Shown here: in pieces, positions 52,307 to 61,583 of the stretch
How the letters are laid out: the number at the start of each line of letters is the position of its first letter
Numbering within the stretch: position 1 is the stretch's first letter
Program-made: the position numbers and the translations under genes
NCBI GenBank assembly: GCA_034180005.1
Contig: JAXFPC010000029.1
Location: 124,001 to 188,000 of the forward strand
DNA from: JAXFPC01 sp034180005
Lineage (GTDB): Bacteria; Bacillota; Negativicutes; Acidaminococcales; Acidaminococcaceae
DNA length: 64,000 bases
Direction of reading: 5' to 3'
Notes under the pieces: generated by a model
Told to the model about the DNA's origin: nothing
Seen by the model: the letters and a program-made list of their open reading frames with translations, nothing else
Database searches by the model: none

Positions 52307-53062
52307 TCAATCTGTGCCATAAGGATTTTCTTTAATCTCTTCAGAAATTTGTTCTTTTCTGTACTCAATTAAAGTTTTGCCGGACTCGCTGTGGGTTTTG
52401 CCCATACCGACTTGTATTGTTCCTAAACCCACAACATAAATATTATATTCATCTGCAACTTCAGGATCTTCCGATAATACAGCTCCACCACCAACGCCTA
52501 GATAGCCGCCAAAAAGCTTACTCTTACCAGAAAAAGCTTTTTTTCTCACATCATCAGCAACCTTACCTTTTGATTTTTTAGGCACAATCTTTACTGCTAC
52601 AATCGAAGCGCTGAAACTTTCAGCGCTTATGCCCCCGTTTGCTCCACCGGCAATATAAATGCGCTCAGAATTCGGTACTTTAGACTTCAAGTCAATTATA
52701 ACATCCACTTCACCGGATATTATTCCTCCTGCACTGCCCGTGATCATAATCGCGTCAGCTTCTTTGTACATGGAAGCCATATTCTTAACTTCTTCCTCAA
52801 TTTTTGCCACATCTTCCGCTGTAGAATTCTCCACTCCCGCCAATCGGGCAAGTTCTTCGCCCATGCCGTTGGCTACCATGATTTCTCCTATTTCTTCCGG
52901 CGTTAAGTATTCGTTATGCTTCACTGCGTTCAACGCCGTGGCATTGGCTACTTTAGGATTTTTTACTACATTGCCTACAAGTGTGCTGAAGCCTGCCGTT
53001 ATCCACATGCTTGGCGCCATCTGCCGGTACAACGGCATGAAAATACCCCGGCTCAAAAACAA
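52307..53062 (-). pseudogene. C-terminal fragment of a TpsA/CdiA-like exoprotein
   Basis: A 251-codon frame whose 5' end lies inside the TpsB fragment. After PSMWITAGFSTLVGNVV it has TALNAVKHNEYLTPEEIG, which resembles the pretoxin (VENN-type) module of CdiA/filamentous haemagglutinins. The remainder (STAEDVAKIEEEVKNMASMY; YIAGGANGGISAES; FGGYLGVGGGAVLSED; YNIYVVGLGTIQVG) would be the C-terminal effector; I cannot assign it. The N-terminal TPS domain and repeats are missing. It ends EEIKENPYGTD. Confidence 0.6.
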
Positions 53063-53486
53063 GCAGCAATTTACGGCTGCTCAGATTCTGCTCCGGGATA
53101 GTTACTCTTCCGGTAACGTAACCGCGACGAAGAAGCTCCTGATTCATCGCGTGTACCATCGTATTTATTTCTTTTAAACCTATTTCTTTGTTTACGAACG
53201 GGCGAGCAATTTTATTAAGCCATTTAAAATCAGCCGGCAATTTTTCTATCTCTACCGCCTCTATAAAAAATACCGGCGCCCCTTGAGAATATTCGCTCCG
53301 ATCCTCTTCGGCGGCATCAATATAATTGCCCCCGTTTCTGATTTGCATTCTCTGCAAACGTTCCTGTCTCAGCGCATCAGCTCTTCTTGCTTCATCGAGC
53401 TGCTCCTGTCTGTTCACTTCCGCTGCCTGCGCGGACACACAGGTCATAAAAATCCCCAATGCGACGACGGCTGATTTATTAAACAT
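52953..53486 (-). pseudogene. N-terminal fragment of a TpsB/ShlB-type outer-membrane secretion protein
   Basis: Signal peptide MFNKSAVVALGIFMTCVSA, a Gln/Arg-rich linker (RADALRQERLQRMQ) and a POTRA-like domain (FFIEAVEIEKLPADF; NKEIGLKEINTMVHAMNQEL; RRGYVTGRVTIPEQNLSS; LLVFEPGYFH). The 16-strand barrel is missing. After about 53060 the sequence is that of the TpsA C-terminal gene in another frame, which ends this frame at 52953. Start ATG 53486; ATG 53528 is in frame upstream. The gene cannot produce a functional transporter. Confidence 0.75.
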
Positions 53487-53528
53487 TGCACACACTCTCC
53501 AAACTGTTTTTTCGGCGGATATAAACAA

Positions 53529-53910
53529 GATTATTTCCTTATAAAATCAATCTCATTTTATCTTTTATACGAAAATAAATCAACAGCTTTAATGCCTAAT
53601 TGCCTAAAATATCCGTAACTTTTCCTTTTAACCAATAATAGGGAAAACGAGGGAGGATAAGCTTGCAGCCCTTGGATAAATTCCGTAATACCGTCTGCCG
53701 CGGTAATTACGCAAACTTTTGCCGTGACTTTCATAACGCTATGCGGGAACGCCGTCCATATCAGGCAAAAAGCAACCGCCGTCATAATAAAGAATACCCC
53801 GCTTAAATCCTCCGCATACACTGTTCCGTTTTTCTCTCCGAATTATGCGCCGCTCAGAACCGTTCCCGACAGAAAGTAAAGACTGAGAGCAATTTCATTT
53901 TACTTTCACA
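53529..53910. other. Intergenic region left of the degraded locus
   Basis: No supported gene. A minus-strand frame (GTG start, 87 codons) has no good ribosome site and is not listed. A short membrane-like stretch occurs in it and it may be a remnant. Confidence 0.3.
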
Positions 53911-53948
53911 AAAAAATAAAAAGCTGCAGTTTTGCAGACTGCAGCTTT
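53911..53948 (-). terminator. Terminator of the LIV operon
   Basis: Perfect 10-bp stem AAAGCTGCAG (53920-53929) with CTGCAGCTTT (53939-53948) and a U-tract at 53911-53920 on the minus strand. Confidence 0.9.
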
Positions 53949-53956
53949 CTTCATGT

Positions 53957-54154
53957 CTATGATTCTTTTTTGACTATCGCCTTGGCGGCTTTCACGAACT
54001 TTGTCCGCGGCAGCATCACAAAATGCTCGCAGCCGCAGCACTTCATCCCGAAGTCCATGCCGATTCTGGTTATTTTCCATTCACTGCTGCCGCAGGGATG
54101 GCTTTTTTTCATTTTAACGATATCCCCGATCTGAAACTCGGCATCCTTGATCAT
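53957..54154 (-). CDS. DUF951-domain protein
   Basis: A 65-residue protein. KMKKSHPCGSSEWKITRIGMD and KCCGCEHFVMLPRT fit DUF951, a small Firmicute domain with a Cys-rich, probably zinc-binding site. Start ATG 54154 overlaps the CBS-ACT stop (4 bases). Last gene in the LIV operon. Function unknown. Confidence 0.9.
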   Translation of the reverse strand: MIKDAEFQIGDIVKMKKSHPCGSSEWKITRIGMDFGMKCCGCEHFVMLPRTKFVKAAKAIVKKES

Positions 54155-54813
54155 TTTGCCACACCCTGCAGATGCAGCACGTCCGTAACCTCGTAGCCGG
54201 CTTCCCGGATCTGCTCGATGATTTCCAACCCCGAATCCTTAAGGTCTGCGCGGATAATGATTTCCGCCGTGCCGTCGCCGTTTTGGCGGGAAACAATTGT
54301 AATGATGTTGATATTGTTCTCCTTGAACAGGTTGGACAGCTCCGCTACAACTCCCACTTTGTCGGTAGCATCGACGGTGATGCGCACGCAGTTGCGATCC
54401 ATGCCCATGATTTCCACAAAGGCTCTGAACAAGTCGCTTTTGGAAATGATTCCGCACAATTTATTATTGTCGTCCACAACAGGCAGCGCGTTAAATTTGT
54501 CTTTGTAGAAAATGTACGCCACAATCTCTATAGTATCATCCGCGTTGATGGTGGTCACGTTACGGCTCATCACGTCTTTGACTTTCAAACGTCCTAAAAG
54601 ATAGTTGGCTTCATATTTTGACAACGTGCTGCCCTCGCTTGGTGAAGCTTTACCGATATCCTCAACTGTAATAATACCGCGAATACGCTTCAGGTCATCG
54701 ACTACAGGCAGGCTGACCAAACCCTTGCCGCGCAGGATTTCTCTGGCTTCCAGCATGGATTGATCTTCACGGACCGTAACCACGTCAACAGTCATAAAAT
54801 CGCTTACTAACAT
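54151..54813 (-). CDS. CBS-pair and ACT-domain protein (AcuB-like)
   Basis: A 220-residue cytosolic protein. Two CBS domains (MLVSDFMTVDVVTVREDQ; VKDVMSRNVTTINADD; FNALPVVDDNNKLCGIIS) and a C-terminal ACT domain (RITVDATDKVGVVAELSNLF). These bind adenosine nucleotides and amino acids and regulate partner proteins. Start ATG 54813 follows AAGGAGG. It lies 16 bases behind livF, so amino-acid sensing linked to LIV uptake is plausible. Confidence 0.88.
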   Translation of the reverse strand: MLVSDFMTVDVVTVREDQSMLEAREILRGKGLVSLPVVDDLKRIRGIITVEDIGKASPSEGSTLSKYEANYLLGRLKVKDVMSRNVTTINADDTIEIVAYIFYKDKFNALPVVDDNNKLCGIISKSDLFRAFVEIMGMDRNCVRITVDATDKVGVVAELSNLFKENNINIITIVSRQNGDGTAEIIIRADLKDSGLEIIEQIREAGYEVTDVLHLQGVAK

Positions 54814-54829
54814 CTGCTTGTCCTCCTTA

Positions 54830-55534
54830 TCAACCGCCCAGATAGGCTTTGCGGACAGCTTCGCTGCTTGCCAGCTCCTTGGCGGTGCCGCTGAGAGTAA
54901 TGCGTCCCGTTTCCAGAACATAGGCCTTGTCGGCTATGGAAAGAGCCATATTGGCGTTCTGTTCTACTAAAAGAACTGTAGTTCCGCTGTCATTTATTTC
55001 TTTAATTATATTAAATATTTCCTTCACAAGCAAGGGCGCCAAGCCCATGGACGGTTCGTCCAGAAGCAGCAGTTTAGGTTTACTCATCAGCGCTCTGCCC
55101 ATAGCAAGCATTTGCTGCTCGCCGCCGGAGAGTGTGCCGGAAATTTGCTCCTTCCTTTCCAGCAGACGGGGAAATTTTTCAAAGACCATGGCTAAATCTT
55201 TGGCGATTTCATCCTTGTCGCTGCGCAGATACGCACCCAGCTCCAAATTTTCCAGAACGGTCATATTGGCAAAGACATGCCGCCCCTCCGGCACCTGGCA
55301 CAAGCCCTGCCCGACGATTTTATGAGCCGGCATACCGACAATATCCTGTCCTTCATACAATATTTTACCTGTTTTCGGCTTTAAAAGACCGGAAACAGTA
55401 CGCAGCGTAGTTGATTTTCCCGCGCCGTTAGAGCCTATCAGGGCTACGATCTCCCCGTCCGGTACATCAAGGCTGATGCCTTTGATTGCGTGAATCGCTC
55501 CGTAATAAACATTGATATCTTCGATTCGCAGCAT
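54830..55534 (-). CDS. livF: Branched-chain amino-acid ABC-transporter ATPase LivF
   Basis: A 234-residue ATPase. Walker A GSNGAGKSTTLRT, signature LSGGEQQMLAMGRAL, Walker B LLLLDEPSMGLAP, switch region VEQNANMAL. It pairs with LivG. It starts where livG stops (55534). Length and motifs are typical of LivF. Confidence 0.95.
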   Translation of the reverse strand: MLRIEDINVYYGAIHAIKGISLDVPDGEIVALIGSNGAGKSTTLRTVSGLLKPKTGKILYEGQDIVGMPAHKIVGQGLCQVPEGRHVFANMTVLENLELGAYLRSDKDEIAKDLAMVFEKFPRLLERKEQISGTLSGGEQQMLAMGRALMSKPKLLLLDEPSMGLAPLLVKEIFNIIKEINDSGTTVLLVEQNANMALSIADKAYVLETGRITLSGTAKELASSEAVRKAYLGG

Positions 55535-56307
55535 CAGTTGATTACCTCCTCTCCCAGATAAGCTTCGATGACGCGCTTATTATTTTTGATTTCTTCGGGC
55601 GTGCCTTCCGCTATTAACAGGCCGTACTCCAGCACGTAAATGCGTTCGCATACTCCCATGACAAGTCCCATATCATGCTCTATCAGCAGAATGGACAGCT
55701 TGAATTCTTCTCTGATCCAACGGATCATCTCCATCAGTTCGATGGTTTCCTGAGGATTCATACCTGCGGCAGGCTCATCCAAAAGCAAAAGCTTCGGCTC
55801 CGTAGCCAACGCACGGGCGATTTCCAAACGCCGCTGTTTGCCGTAAGGCAAATTTTTAGCAAGTTCGTCAGCTTCTTCTTCCAAGTGAAAGATTTTCAGC
55901 AGCTTCATAGCTTTGGCGGTAATATATTCTTCCTGATCAAGATATTTCTTATCGCGGATGACAGCATCGAAAAGATTATAAGTGACATGCATATTGTAAG
56001 CAATCTTGACATTCTCGATAACTGTCAGATCCGAAAAAAGTCGGATATTTTGGAAAGTACGCGCCATGCCCATCTGTGTCACCTGATAAGACTTTTTACC
56101 GCTGCTTTTAGCTCCGTTGAAATAGATATTGCCTTCAGTCGGCGTATATACTCCCGTAATCATATTGAAAGCCGTAGTCTTGCCGGCGCCGTTGGGGCCG
56201 ATCAAACCGATAAGCTCTCCTTCGTCTATATGCAGCGACAAATTGGAAACAGCGCGCAGTCCGCCGAAAACCATGGATACATTATCTACTTTCAGCAGCT
56301 CTGCCAT
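55534..56307 (-). CDS. livG: Branched-chain amino-acid ABC-transporter ATPase LivG
   Basis: A 257-residue ATPase. Walker A GPNGAGKTTAFNM, signature LPYGKQRRLEIARAL, Walker B LLLLDEPAAGMNP, switch ILLIEHDMGLVM. Start ATG 56307 follows GGAGGGAAGAG. It overlaps livM by about 26 bases and livF by one. Confidence 0.95.
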   Translation of the reverse strand: MAELLKVDNVSMVFGGLRAVSNLSLHIDEGELIGLIGPNGAGKTTAFNMITGVYTPTEGNIYFNGAKSSGKKSYQVTQMGMARTFQNIRLFSDLTVIENVKIAYNMHVTYNLFDAVIRDKKYLDQEEYITAKAMKLLKIFHLEEEADELAKNLPYGKQRRLEIARALATEPKLLLLDEPAAGMNPQETIELMEMIRWIREEFKLSILLIEHDMGLVMGVCERIYVLEYGLLIAEGTPEEIKNNKRVIEAYLGEEVIN

Positions 56308-57241
56308 TGCTCTTCCCTCCAAACTTAAACATTGCCCTGCTCAACTCTTCATTCCCGAAGAGTCCTTGCGGCCGACGCAGCATTAAAATAATCAACATTA
56401 CGGAGTAAATGACCATACGCCACTCAGGATAATCGGACAAAAATGCCGAAATAAATGTCAGCAGCATCGCTCCCGTAATTGCTCCGGTCATGGAACCCAA
56501 ACCGCCTAATACTACCATGGTGAGGATATCAAAGGATCTCATGAACGTAAAGGAAGCCGGATGCGCCAGGAAAAAATAGTGGCTGAATAAAGCTCCCGCC
56601 GTTCCCGCAAAGGATGCGCCCAATGTAAACGCCATCACTTTATACTTGGTCGTATTGATTCCCATAGTATCCGCCGCAATCTCATTCTCTCTGATTGCCA
56701 AACAACAGCGGCCGTGAGCTGAATTTTTAAAATTCTTGATAAAAAAGATTACGCCTGTCATCAGCCAGAAAACATAGGTGAAATTAGTCATGCGCGGAAT
56801 TCCCATCAAACCGGACGCTCCGCCCACATAATCGATGTTCAGAATACAGATGCGAATGATCTCGCCCAAGCCTAAAGTGGCTATTGCCAGATAATCGCCC
56901 TCCAAACGCAGAGTAGGCAGTCCGATAAGGAAACCTAAAAAACCGGCAGCAACTGTCGCAGCTACCAGCGCCGCCTCAAAAGGCAGCCCCAGTTTAACAG
57001 TAATAATCGCGCTTGTGTAGGCGCCCACTGCCATAAAACCGGCATGACCTATGGAGAACTGACCGGTATAGCCGTTGATAAGATTCAAACTCACCGCCAA
57101 AATAATATTGATACAGATGAGAATGATATTCAACTCCCAAAACGGTCCGATTATTTCCAGGGAAATAAGTGCTTGTATTGCGATATAGGCGAGAATACAT
57201 GCGCCAAGAGCTTTATAATCGAATTTTCTGATCGGATTCAT
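56282..57241 (-). CDS. livM: Branched-chain amino-acid ABC-transporter permease LivM
   Basis: A 319-residue inner-membrane permease with about nine segments. LivM signatures: LNLINGYTGQFSIGHAGFM and GDYLAIATLGLGEIIRI. ATG 57241 has AGGTGA upstream; GTG 57250 would also be in frame. It overlaps livG by about 26 bases and follows livH by nine. Confidence 0.95.
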   Translation of the reverse strand: MNPIRKFDYKALGACILAYIAIQALISLEIIGPFWELNIILICINIILAVSLNLINGYTGQFSIGHAGFMAVGAYTSAIITVKLGLPFEAALVAATVAAGFLGFLIGLPTLRLEGDYLAIATLGLGEIIRICILNIDYVGGASGLMGIPRMTNFTYVFWLMTGVIFFIKNFKNSAHGRCCLAIRENEIAADTMGINTTKYKVMAFTLGASFAGTAGALFSHYFFLAHPASFTFMRSFDILTMVVLGGLGSMTGAITGAMLLTFISAFLSDYPEWRMVIYSVMLIILMLRRPQGLFGNEELSRAMFKFGGKSNGRAAESR

Positions 57242-57250
57242 AAGCTTCAC

Positions 57251-58141
57251 CTACACTTTCTCGCGTACACGCTTACCTAACAAGCCGGACGGTTTATACA
57301 ACAGAATGAGGATCAAGATGCCGAAAGCTGCCGCATCGCGAAACGTCGATGATAAAAAGCCGCTTACCATCGCTTCGACTATGCCGAGGATAATGCCGCC
57401 CAGCATGGCGCCCGGAATTATACCTATGCCGCCCAGAACAGCTGCGACGAAAGCCTTTAATCCCGGCATCATACCCATCAGCGGATCGATGGAATTATAA
57501 TATACTCCGACCAGCACACCGCCCGCTGCGGCCAAAGCGCTGCCCAAAGCAAACGTTGTGGAAATGACACGGTCAATATTTATGCCCATCAGTCTGGCTG
57601 CATCGGCATCATAAGATACGGCGCGCATTGCCTTGCCTGCTTTTGTCTTATTGACGATAAATGTCAGCACTGCCATCAAAATAACGGCGCTCAATAAAAT
57701 TACCAGCTGCTGACTGTTGACCACCAACGGCCCGTAACTGTACACCGTTGCTGCGAAAACCGCGGGAAAAGTACGCGGTTGCGGACTCACAAACAGAATC
57801 ATTGTATATTCCAAAAAGAAAGATACGCCTATGGCCGTAATCAAAATAGCGATACGCGGCGCGTTGCGCATGGGTTTATAAGCAATTCTTTCGATAATGA
57901 TACCTACTAAAGAAGCTGCAGCCATGGCAAAAATAATGGCAGGTATAAAAGAAAAACCCAATTGAGTAGTAGCGTAAAAGCCGAAATATGCTCCCAACAT
58001 ATAAATATCACCGTGAGCAAAATTTATCAGTTTTATAATTCCGTAGATCATTGTATAACCCAGGGCTATCAATGCATAAATGCTTCCCAGCGATATTCCG
58101 TTGATCAATTGCTGAAAAAATTGTTCTGCTAAAGCATCCAT
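57251..58141 (-). CDS. livH: Branched-chain amino-acid ABC-transporter permease LivH
   Basis: A 296-residue permease with about eight segments. Signatures: LINGISLGSIYALIALGYTM, INFAHGDIYMLGAYFGF, and GMMPGLKAFVAAVLGGIG. It follows the binding-protein gene after a 232-base gap with a partial terminator. Confidence 0.95.
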   Translation of the reverse strand: MDALAEQFFQQLINGISLGSIYALIALGYTMIYGIIKLINFAHGDIYMLGAYFGFYATTQLGFSFIPAIIFAMAAASLVGIIIERIAYKPMRNAPRIAILITAIGVSFFLEYTMILFVSPQPRTFPAVFAATVYSYGPLVVNSQQLVILLSAVILMAVLTFIVNKTKAGKAMRAVSYDADAARLMGINIDRVISTTFALGSALAAAGGVLVGVYYNSIDPLMGMMPGLKAFVAAVLGGIGIIPGAMLGGIILGIVEAMVSGFLSSTFRDAAAFGILILILLYKPSGLLGKRVREKV

Positions 58142-58178
58142 CTTATCCCCCCTCGAGACATAAATAAAAATCAGAATA

Positions 58179-58212
58179 ACGAGGCTGTTGCTATCCGTAA
58201 CAACAGCCTCGT
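58179..58212 (-). terminator. Intra-operon hairpin between the LIV binding protein and livH
   Basis: 12-bp perfect stem ACGAGGCTGTTG (58179-58190) with CAACAGCCTCGT (58201-58212); the T-tract is weak on the minus strand, so it allows readthrough and keeps the binding protein in excess. Confidence 0.75.
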
Positions 58213-58373
58213 CAATATCTGTAAACTTACTGCCGGATCCAAACTCCGAGCCGACAGTCCGTGCACCGCCCTCACCCTTAATAACGGCGCTTTATTGGAT
58301 TATGTTGTTCGTTAAACGTAACTGCTGCCGCAGCACCGGACAAAACCTCCCAATATTTTCGATCTTTGACCGC

Positions 58374-59546
58374 TTAAAGAGAAATCTTTTCTTTCAAAGA
58401 AGGTTTGCCGCCTTCAAGAGAGATAATCAGCGCGCTCATGATCGGGTTGTGCTTCTCATCATAGGTAATCTTGCCGCTGGCAACCGGAAGATCTTTGGTG
58501 GCTGCAATTGCTTTGGCCAGAGCCACGCCTTCTGTGGTACCGGCGCGTTTGATTGCGTCAAACATGATCAAGCCAGCGTTGTAACCCTGCATAGCGAAGA
58601 TATCCGGATCTTTTTGATATTTCTCTTTATATGCTTTGATGAAGTTCTGTACGGAGGGATCCGTATCCTGAGCGGAAAAAGCGCTTACATAGTAGCAATC
58701 TTTCAAAGCTGCGGCGCCGGCAATTTCAGCCAGCTTCGGGCTTTCCCAACCGTCGGAACCCAGCAGCGGAACATTTAAGCCGATTTCACGAGCCTGTTTG
58801 ATAATTTTGGAAACTTCTTCATAATAACCGGGGATATATACAGCTTCGGGATTGGTAGCCTTAATCTTAGTCAAAGCTGATTTGAAATCCATGTCTTTAG
58901 CCAGAAAAGCTTCTTTAGCAACTATCTTGCCGCCTTTTGCTTCCAAAGTCTTTTGGAAAGTTTCAGCCAGTCCCTTGGAATAATCACTGGAGGAGTCGAA
59001 CAGTATGGCAACATTCTTCGTCTTTAAGGTTCCGTCAGCGAACTGCGCCATCACCTGACCCTGGAACGGATCGATGAAGCAGGCGCGGAACATAAAGTCC
59101 TTTACCTTGCCGTTCTCAACGGTAATATTTTCAGCCGTAGCGCTGGGAGCGATGTGCGGAATTTTGTTGGCTGCAGTAATAGGCGCGCCGGCCGCCACAC
59201 TGCCGCTTGTCGCCGGTCCGATGATAGCTACGACTTTATCCTGTGTTACGAGTTTGGTAATAGAATTGCCGGATTCGGACGGCTCCGATTTATTATCGCT
59301 TTCTATAAGAACTACTTTCTTACCATTGATGCCTCCTTTGGCATTGATTTCGTCCGTAGCCATCTTAACGCCGGAGAGAATCGCTTTACCGTAGTTGGCA
59401 ACATTACCCGTCAACTCGAAAGAAGCACCTATCTTAATAGTATCGCCGCTGTCGGCAGCTTCTTTTTTCCCGCCGCAGCCGCTTAACAATGACGCCGCTA
59501 CCATTGTCGCCAAAGCGGCGGTAGCTAATTTTTTCCATGATTTCAT
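58374..59546 (-). CDS. livK: Branched-chain amino-acid-binding lipoprotein
   Basis: A 390-residue LivJ/K-type binding lipoprotein (lipobox SLLSGCGGK). Typical features: IKIGASFELTGNVANYGK, ESDNKSEPSESGNSI, GPATSGSVAAGAPI, VAILFDSSSDYSKGLAETF. First gene in the LIV operon. The signal peptide is MKSWKKLATAALATMVAAS. Confidence 0.94.
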   Translation of the reverse strand: MKSWKKLATAALATMVAASLLSGCGGKKEAADSGDTIKIGASFELTGNVANYGKAILSGVKMATDEINAKGGINGKKVVLIESDNKSEPSESGNSITKLVTQDKVVAIIGPATSGSVAAGAPITAANKIPHIAPSATAENITVENGKVKDFMFRACFIDPFQGQVMAQFADGTLKTKNVAILFDSSSDYSKGLAETFQKTLEAKGGKIVAKEAFLAKDMDFKSALTKIKATNPEAVYIPGYYEEVSKIIKQAREIGLNVPLLGSDGWESPKLAEIAGAAALKDCYYVSAFSAQDTDPSVQNFIKAYKEKYQKDPDIFAMQGYNAGLIMFDAIKRAGTTEGVALAKAIAATKDLPVASGKITYDEKHNPIMSALIISLEGGKPSLKEKISL

Positions 59547-59628
59547 TTCCTTAACCCCTTTTCTTCAAATATACTTCGTCACTCAGCTCGCTCATAAAAT
59601 TTTGCTGCCTAATAACTTTATGCCACCA

Positions 59629-59658
59629 ATTATAGCTACACACCGATACTTTTGTCAA
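59629..59658 (-). promoter_or_regulatory. LIV operon promoter
   Basis: TTGACA (-35, 59658-59653) and TATAAT (-10, 59634-59629) separated by 18 bases on the minus strand. A palindrome ACAAAAATTTTTGT (59658-59671) lies directly upstream and could bind a regulator. The upstream 59659-59944 stretch is AT-rich and non-coding. Confidence 0.8.
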
Positions 59659-59944
59659 CAAAAATTTTTGTCATTATTGACTTTTTATGTATTTTATATG
59701 TAACTTTTTTGCTTTTTTGATAAAAAACTACATTTTGTTTATTCATAAAACATTTTTGTCTTTTTATTGCGGATGTTTTTGCCGGGTGTGCAGAAAGTTT
59801 AAACCGACCGATTCATATGCAAAAGTGTTTTCTCCCCTGATATCTTTTTCTTTATCGCGGGAGCAGTTCCTTATAACACGTTAAAATTTGCTTTCTTTTC
59901 GTGCGGCCGAGTCTTCACAGCCTCACGCATCAGCGGAAAATTTT

Positions 59945-59999
59945 TATAAAAAAGACCACCGTAACGCCGCAATAACCGCGGCATGTTTACGGTGGTCTT
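59945..59999 (-). terminator. Terminator of the DUF4446/parAB operon
   Basis: 13-bp stem AAGACCACCGTAA (59952-59964) with TTACGGTGGTCTT (59987-59999), inner CCGC/GCGG pairing and T-run on the minus strand. Confidence 0.9.
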
Positions 60000-60066
60000 C
60001 CTTATTATAGTCCTATTCCGGCGGCGGTCTTCTTGAGTTATGCACTTCCAAACGCCGCATACTTAA

Positions 60067-60549
60067 CTATTCTTCCAACAGACTTTTCTCTTCTGCAGCC
60101 AAAGCATGGAGCGCCTTGCCGCCCTGCACACTTTTAGCATAGCAGCGGTTGCTGTCCCTTCCGTAGAGGCTCGTCAGAATAAGTCCGTTCTTTTTTTGAT
60201 CTGTCAGCAGTATGGAATAGCTCATTTCTCCACCCATAGCTTCAAAAGCGTCGTAGCGGGAAATTTTTACATGTTGAATACAGCCCTGCACCTGCGTGGT
60301 AAGCGACTGATGACTTTCCTGCAGGTTATTGAAATTTTTTTGCAAAACTTCTATATCTCCAAGGCAGCGGGTCAACACTGTGTCAATGTTGACATTGTCA
60401 CCTTTGGTAAACGTTTCGTATTTGCGCTGCAGCACACCCAGTTTCCTGTAGATACACGCGGAAAAGACAAGGCTTGCGAACAGCAGCGCTGATAAAACCG
60501 GTACAATCAGCCCAAGCTGACCTGCGGCCGCTTCGTTAAAATTTTCCAT
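60067..60549 (-). CDS. DUF4446-family membrane protein
   Basis: A 160-residue protein with one N-terminal transmembrane helix (VPVLSALLFASLVFSACIY), a coiled region, and RYDAFEAMGGEMSYSILLTD followed by ILTSLYGRDSNRCYAKSV, the DUF4446 hallmarks. Start ATG 60549 is preceded by AAGGTGATTGTGTG. It commonly lies beside parB in Firmicutes. Function unknown. Confidence 0.88.
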   Translation of the reverse strand: MENFNEAAAGQLGLIVPVLSALLFASLVFSACIYRKLGVLQRKYETFTKGDNVNIDTVLTRCLGDIEVLQKNFNNLQESHQSLTTQVQGCIQHVKISRYDAFEAMGGEMSYSILLTDQKKNGLILTSLYGRDSNRCYAKSVQGGKALHALAAEEKSLLEE

Positions 60550-60593
60550 CACACAATCACCTTCATTATATATTACTGTCAAAAACTATTACG

Positions 60594-61583
60594 CTAAACC
60601 GACAGTTTTTTTATTTCTTTTTGTTTAGCCGGTTTGCTGCCGGCGGAGCGCAACAACTCATAAATCCTGCTCAGATCATCTTCCGAATAGTATTCGATTT
60701 GGATAATACCGCTGCGCTTTCCGTCCTCACCTTTAGCTTTATCTATTATCTTTACTTTTGTTCCCAAAAACTCAACCAGGCTGTTCTGCACATCGCGGAA
60801 AAACACATTATGTTCCTCATCGTGTTTTTGCTTGGATCTCTTCTTGCCTGCACTCATCAAATCTTCAACAATTTCCCTTGTTATGCGCAGCTGTTTTCCT
60901 TCTTTCAGACGACGAACAACTTCCTCCGTCATACGCGAACTCCAGCCGTGTTTGATAATCTCTTCCGCCACCTGCAGCTGCTGAGATTCTTTGGGCAGAC
61001 TTAAAAGCATTTTGGCCTGCCCCATATTGAGCGTGCCTTCCGTCAAATAGGTCTGTACCTGTTTGTGCAAATTGAGCAGACGCAGAATATTGGCAACTGC
61101 CACACGACTGCGCCCAACCTTCTCCGCTGCCTGTTCCTGTGTCAAAGAAAACTCGGTCATCAATCTCCGTAAACCTTCCGCTTCTTCTATGGGATTAAGA
61201 TCATGACGCTGAATATTTTCTATTAAGGCAATTTCCATCATTTTGGCATCGTCATAATCGTTAACGATGGCGGGTACAGTCGACAATCCTGCCAGCTTGG
61301 CTGCCCTGAAACGTCGTTCCCCCGCTACCAGCTCGAATTTTTTGCCTTTCCTGCGTACCACCAACGGCTGCACAATGCCGTATTCTTTAATTGATTCGGC
61401 AAGTTCCTGAAGCTTACCTTCATCAAATACCCGACGCGGCTGATATGGATTGGCTGTTATTTTCCCGATCTCTATCTGTAAGGAACCGTTTGCATTGTTA
61501 TTAATATTGTCGACTTTCAGCGGTTCACTGCCGTTTTCGCCGAAGATGGCTCCCAAACCTTTGCCTAAGGCCTTTTTATTCAT
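60594..61583 (-). CDS. parB: Chromosome-partitioning protein ParB (Spo0J)
   Basis: A 329-residue ParB CTPase clamp. Motifs: NPYQPRRVF, GERRFRAAKLAG (CTP/phosphate binding), HTH SLTQEQAAEKVGRSRVAVANILRLL, and C-terminal dimerisation. A long flexible linker precedes the C-terminal domain. It overlaps parA by eight bases. It binds parS (16 bp; see the two sites at 62479 and 62804). Confidence 0.97.
   Translation of the reverse strand: MNKKALGKGLGAIFGENGSEPLKVDNINNNANGSLQIEIGKITANPYQPRRVFDEGKLQELAESIKEYGIVQPLVVRRKGKKFELVAGERRFRAAKLAGLSTVPAIVNDYDDAKMMEIALIENIQRHDLNPIEEAEGLRRLMTEFSLTQEQAAEKVGRSRVAVANILRLLNLHKQVQTYLTEGTLNMGQAKMLLSLPKESQQLQVAEEIIKHGWSSRMTEEVVRRLKEGKQLRITREIVEDLMSAGKKRSKQKHDEEHNVFFRDVQNSLVEFLGTKVKIIDKAKGEDGKRSGIIQIEYYSEDDLSRIYELLRSAGSKPAKQKEIKKLSV

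Noticed and set aside
53558..53821. An 87-codon minus-strand frame with a GTG start
   Set aside because: No good ribosome site, no recognisable family. Listed only as part of the intergenic region.
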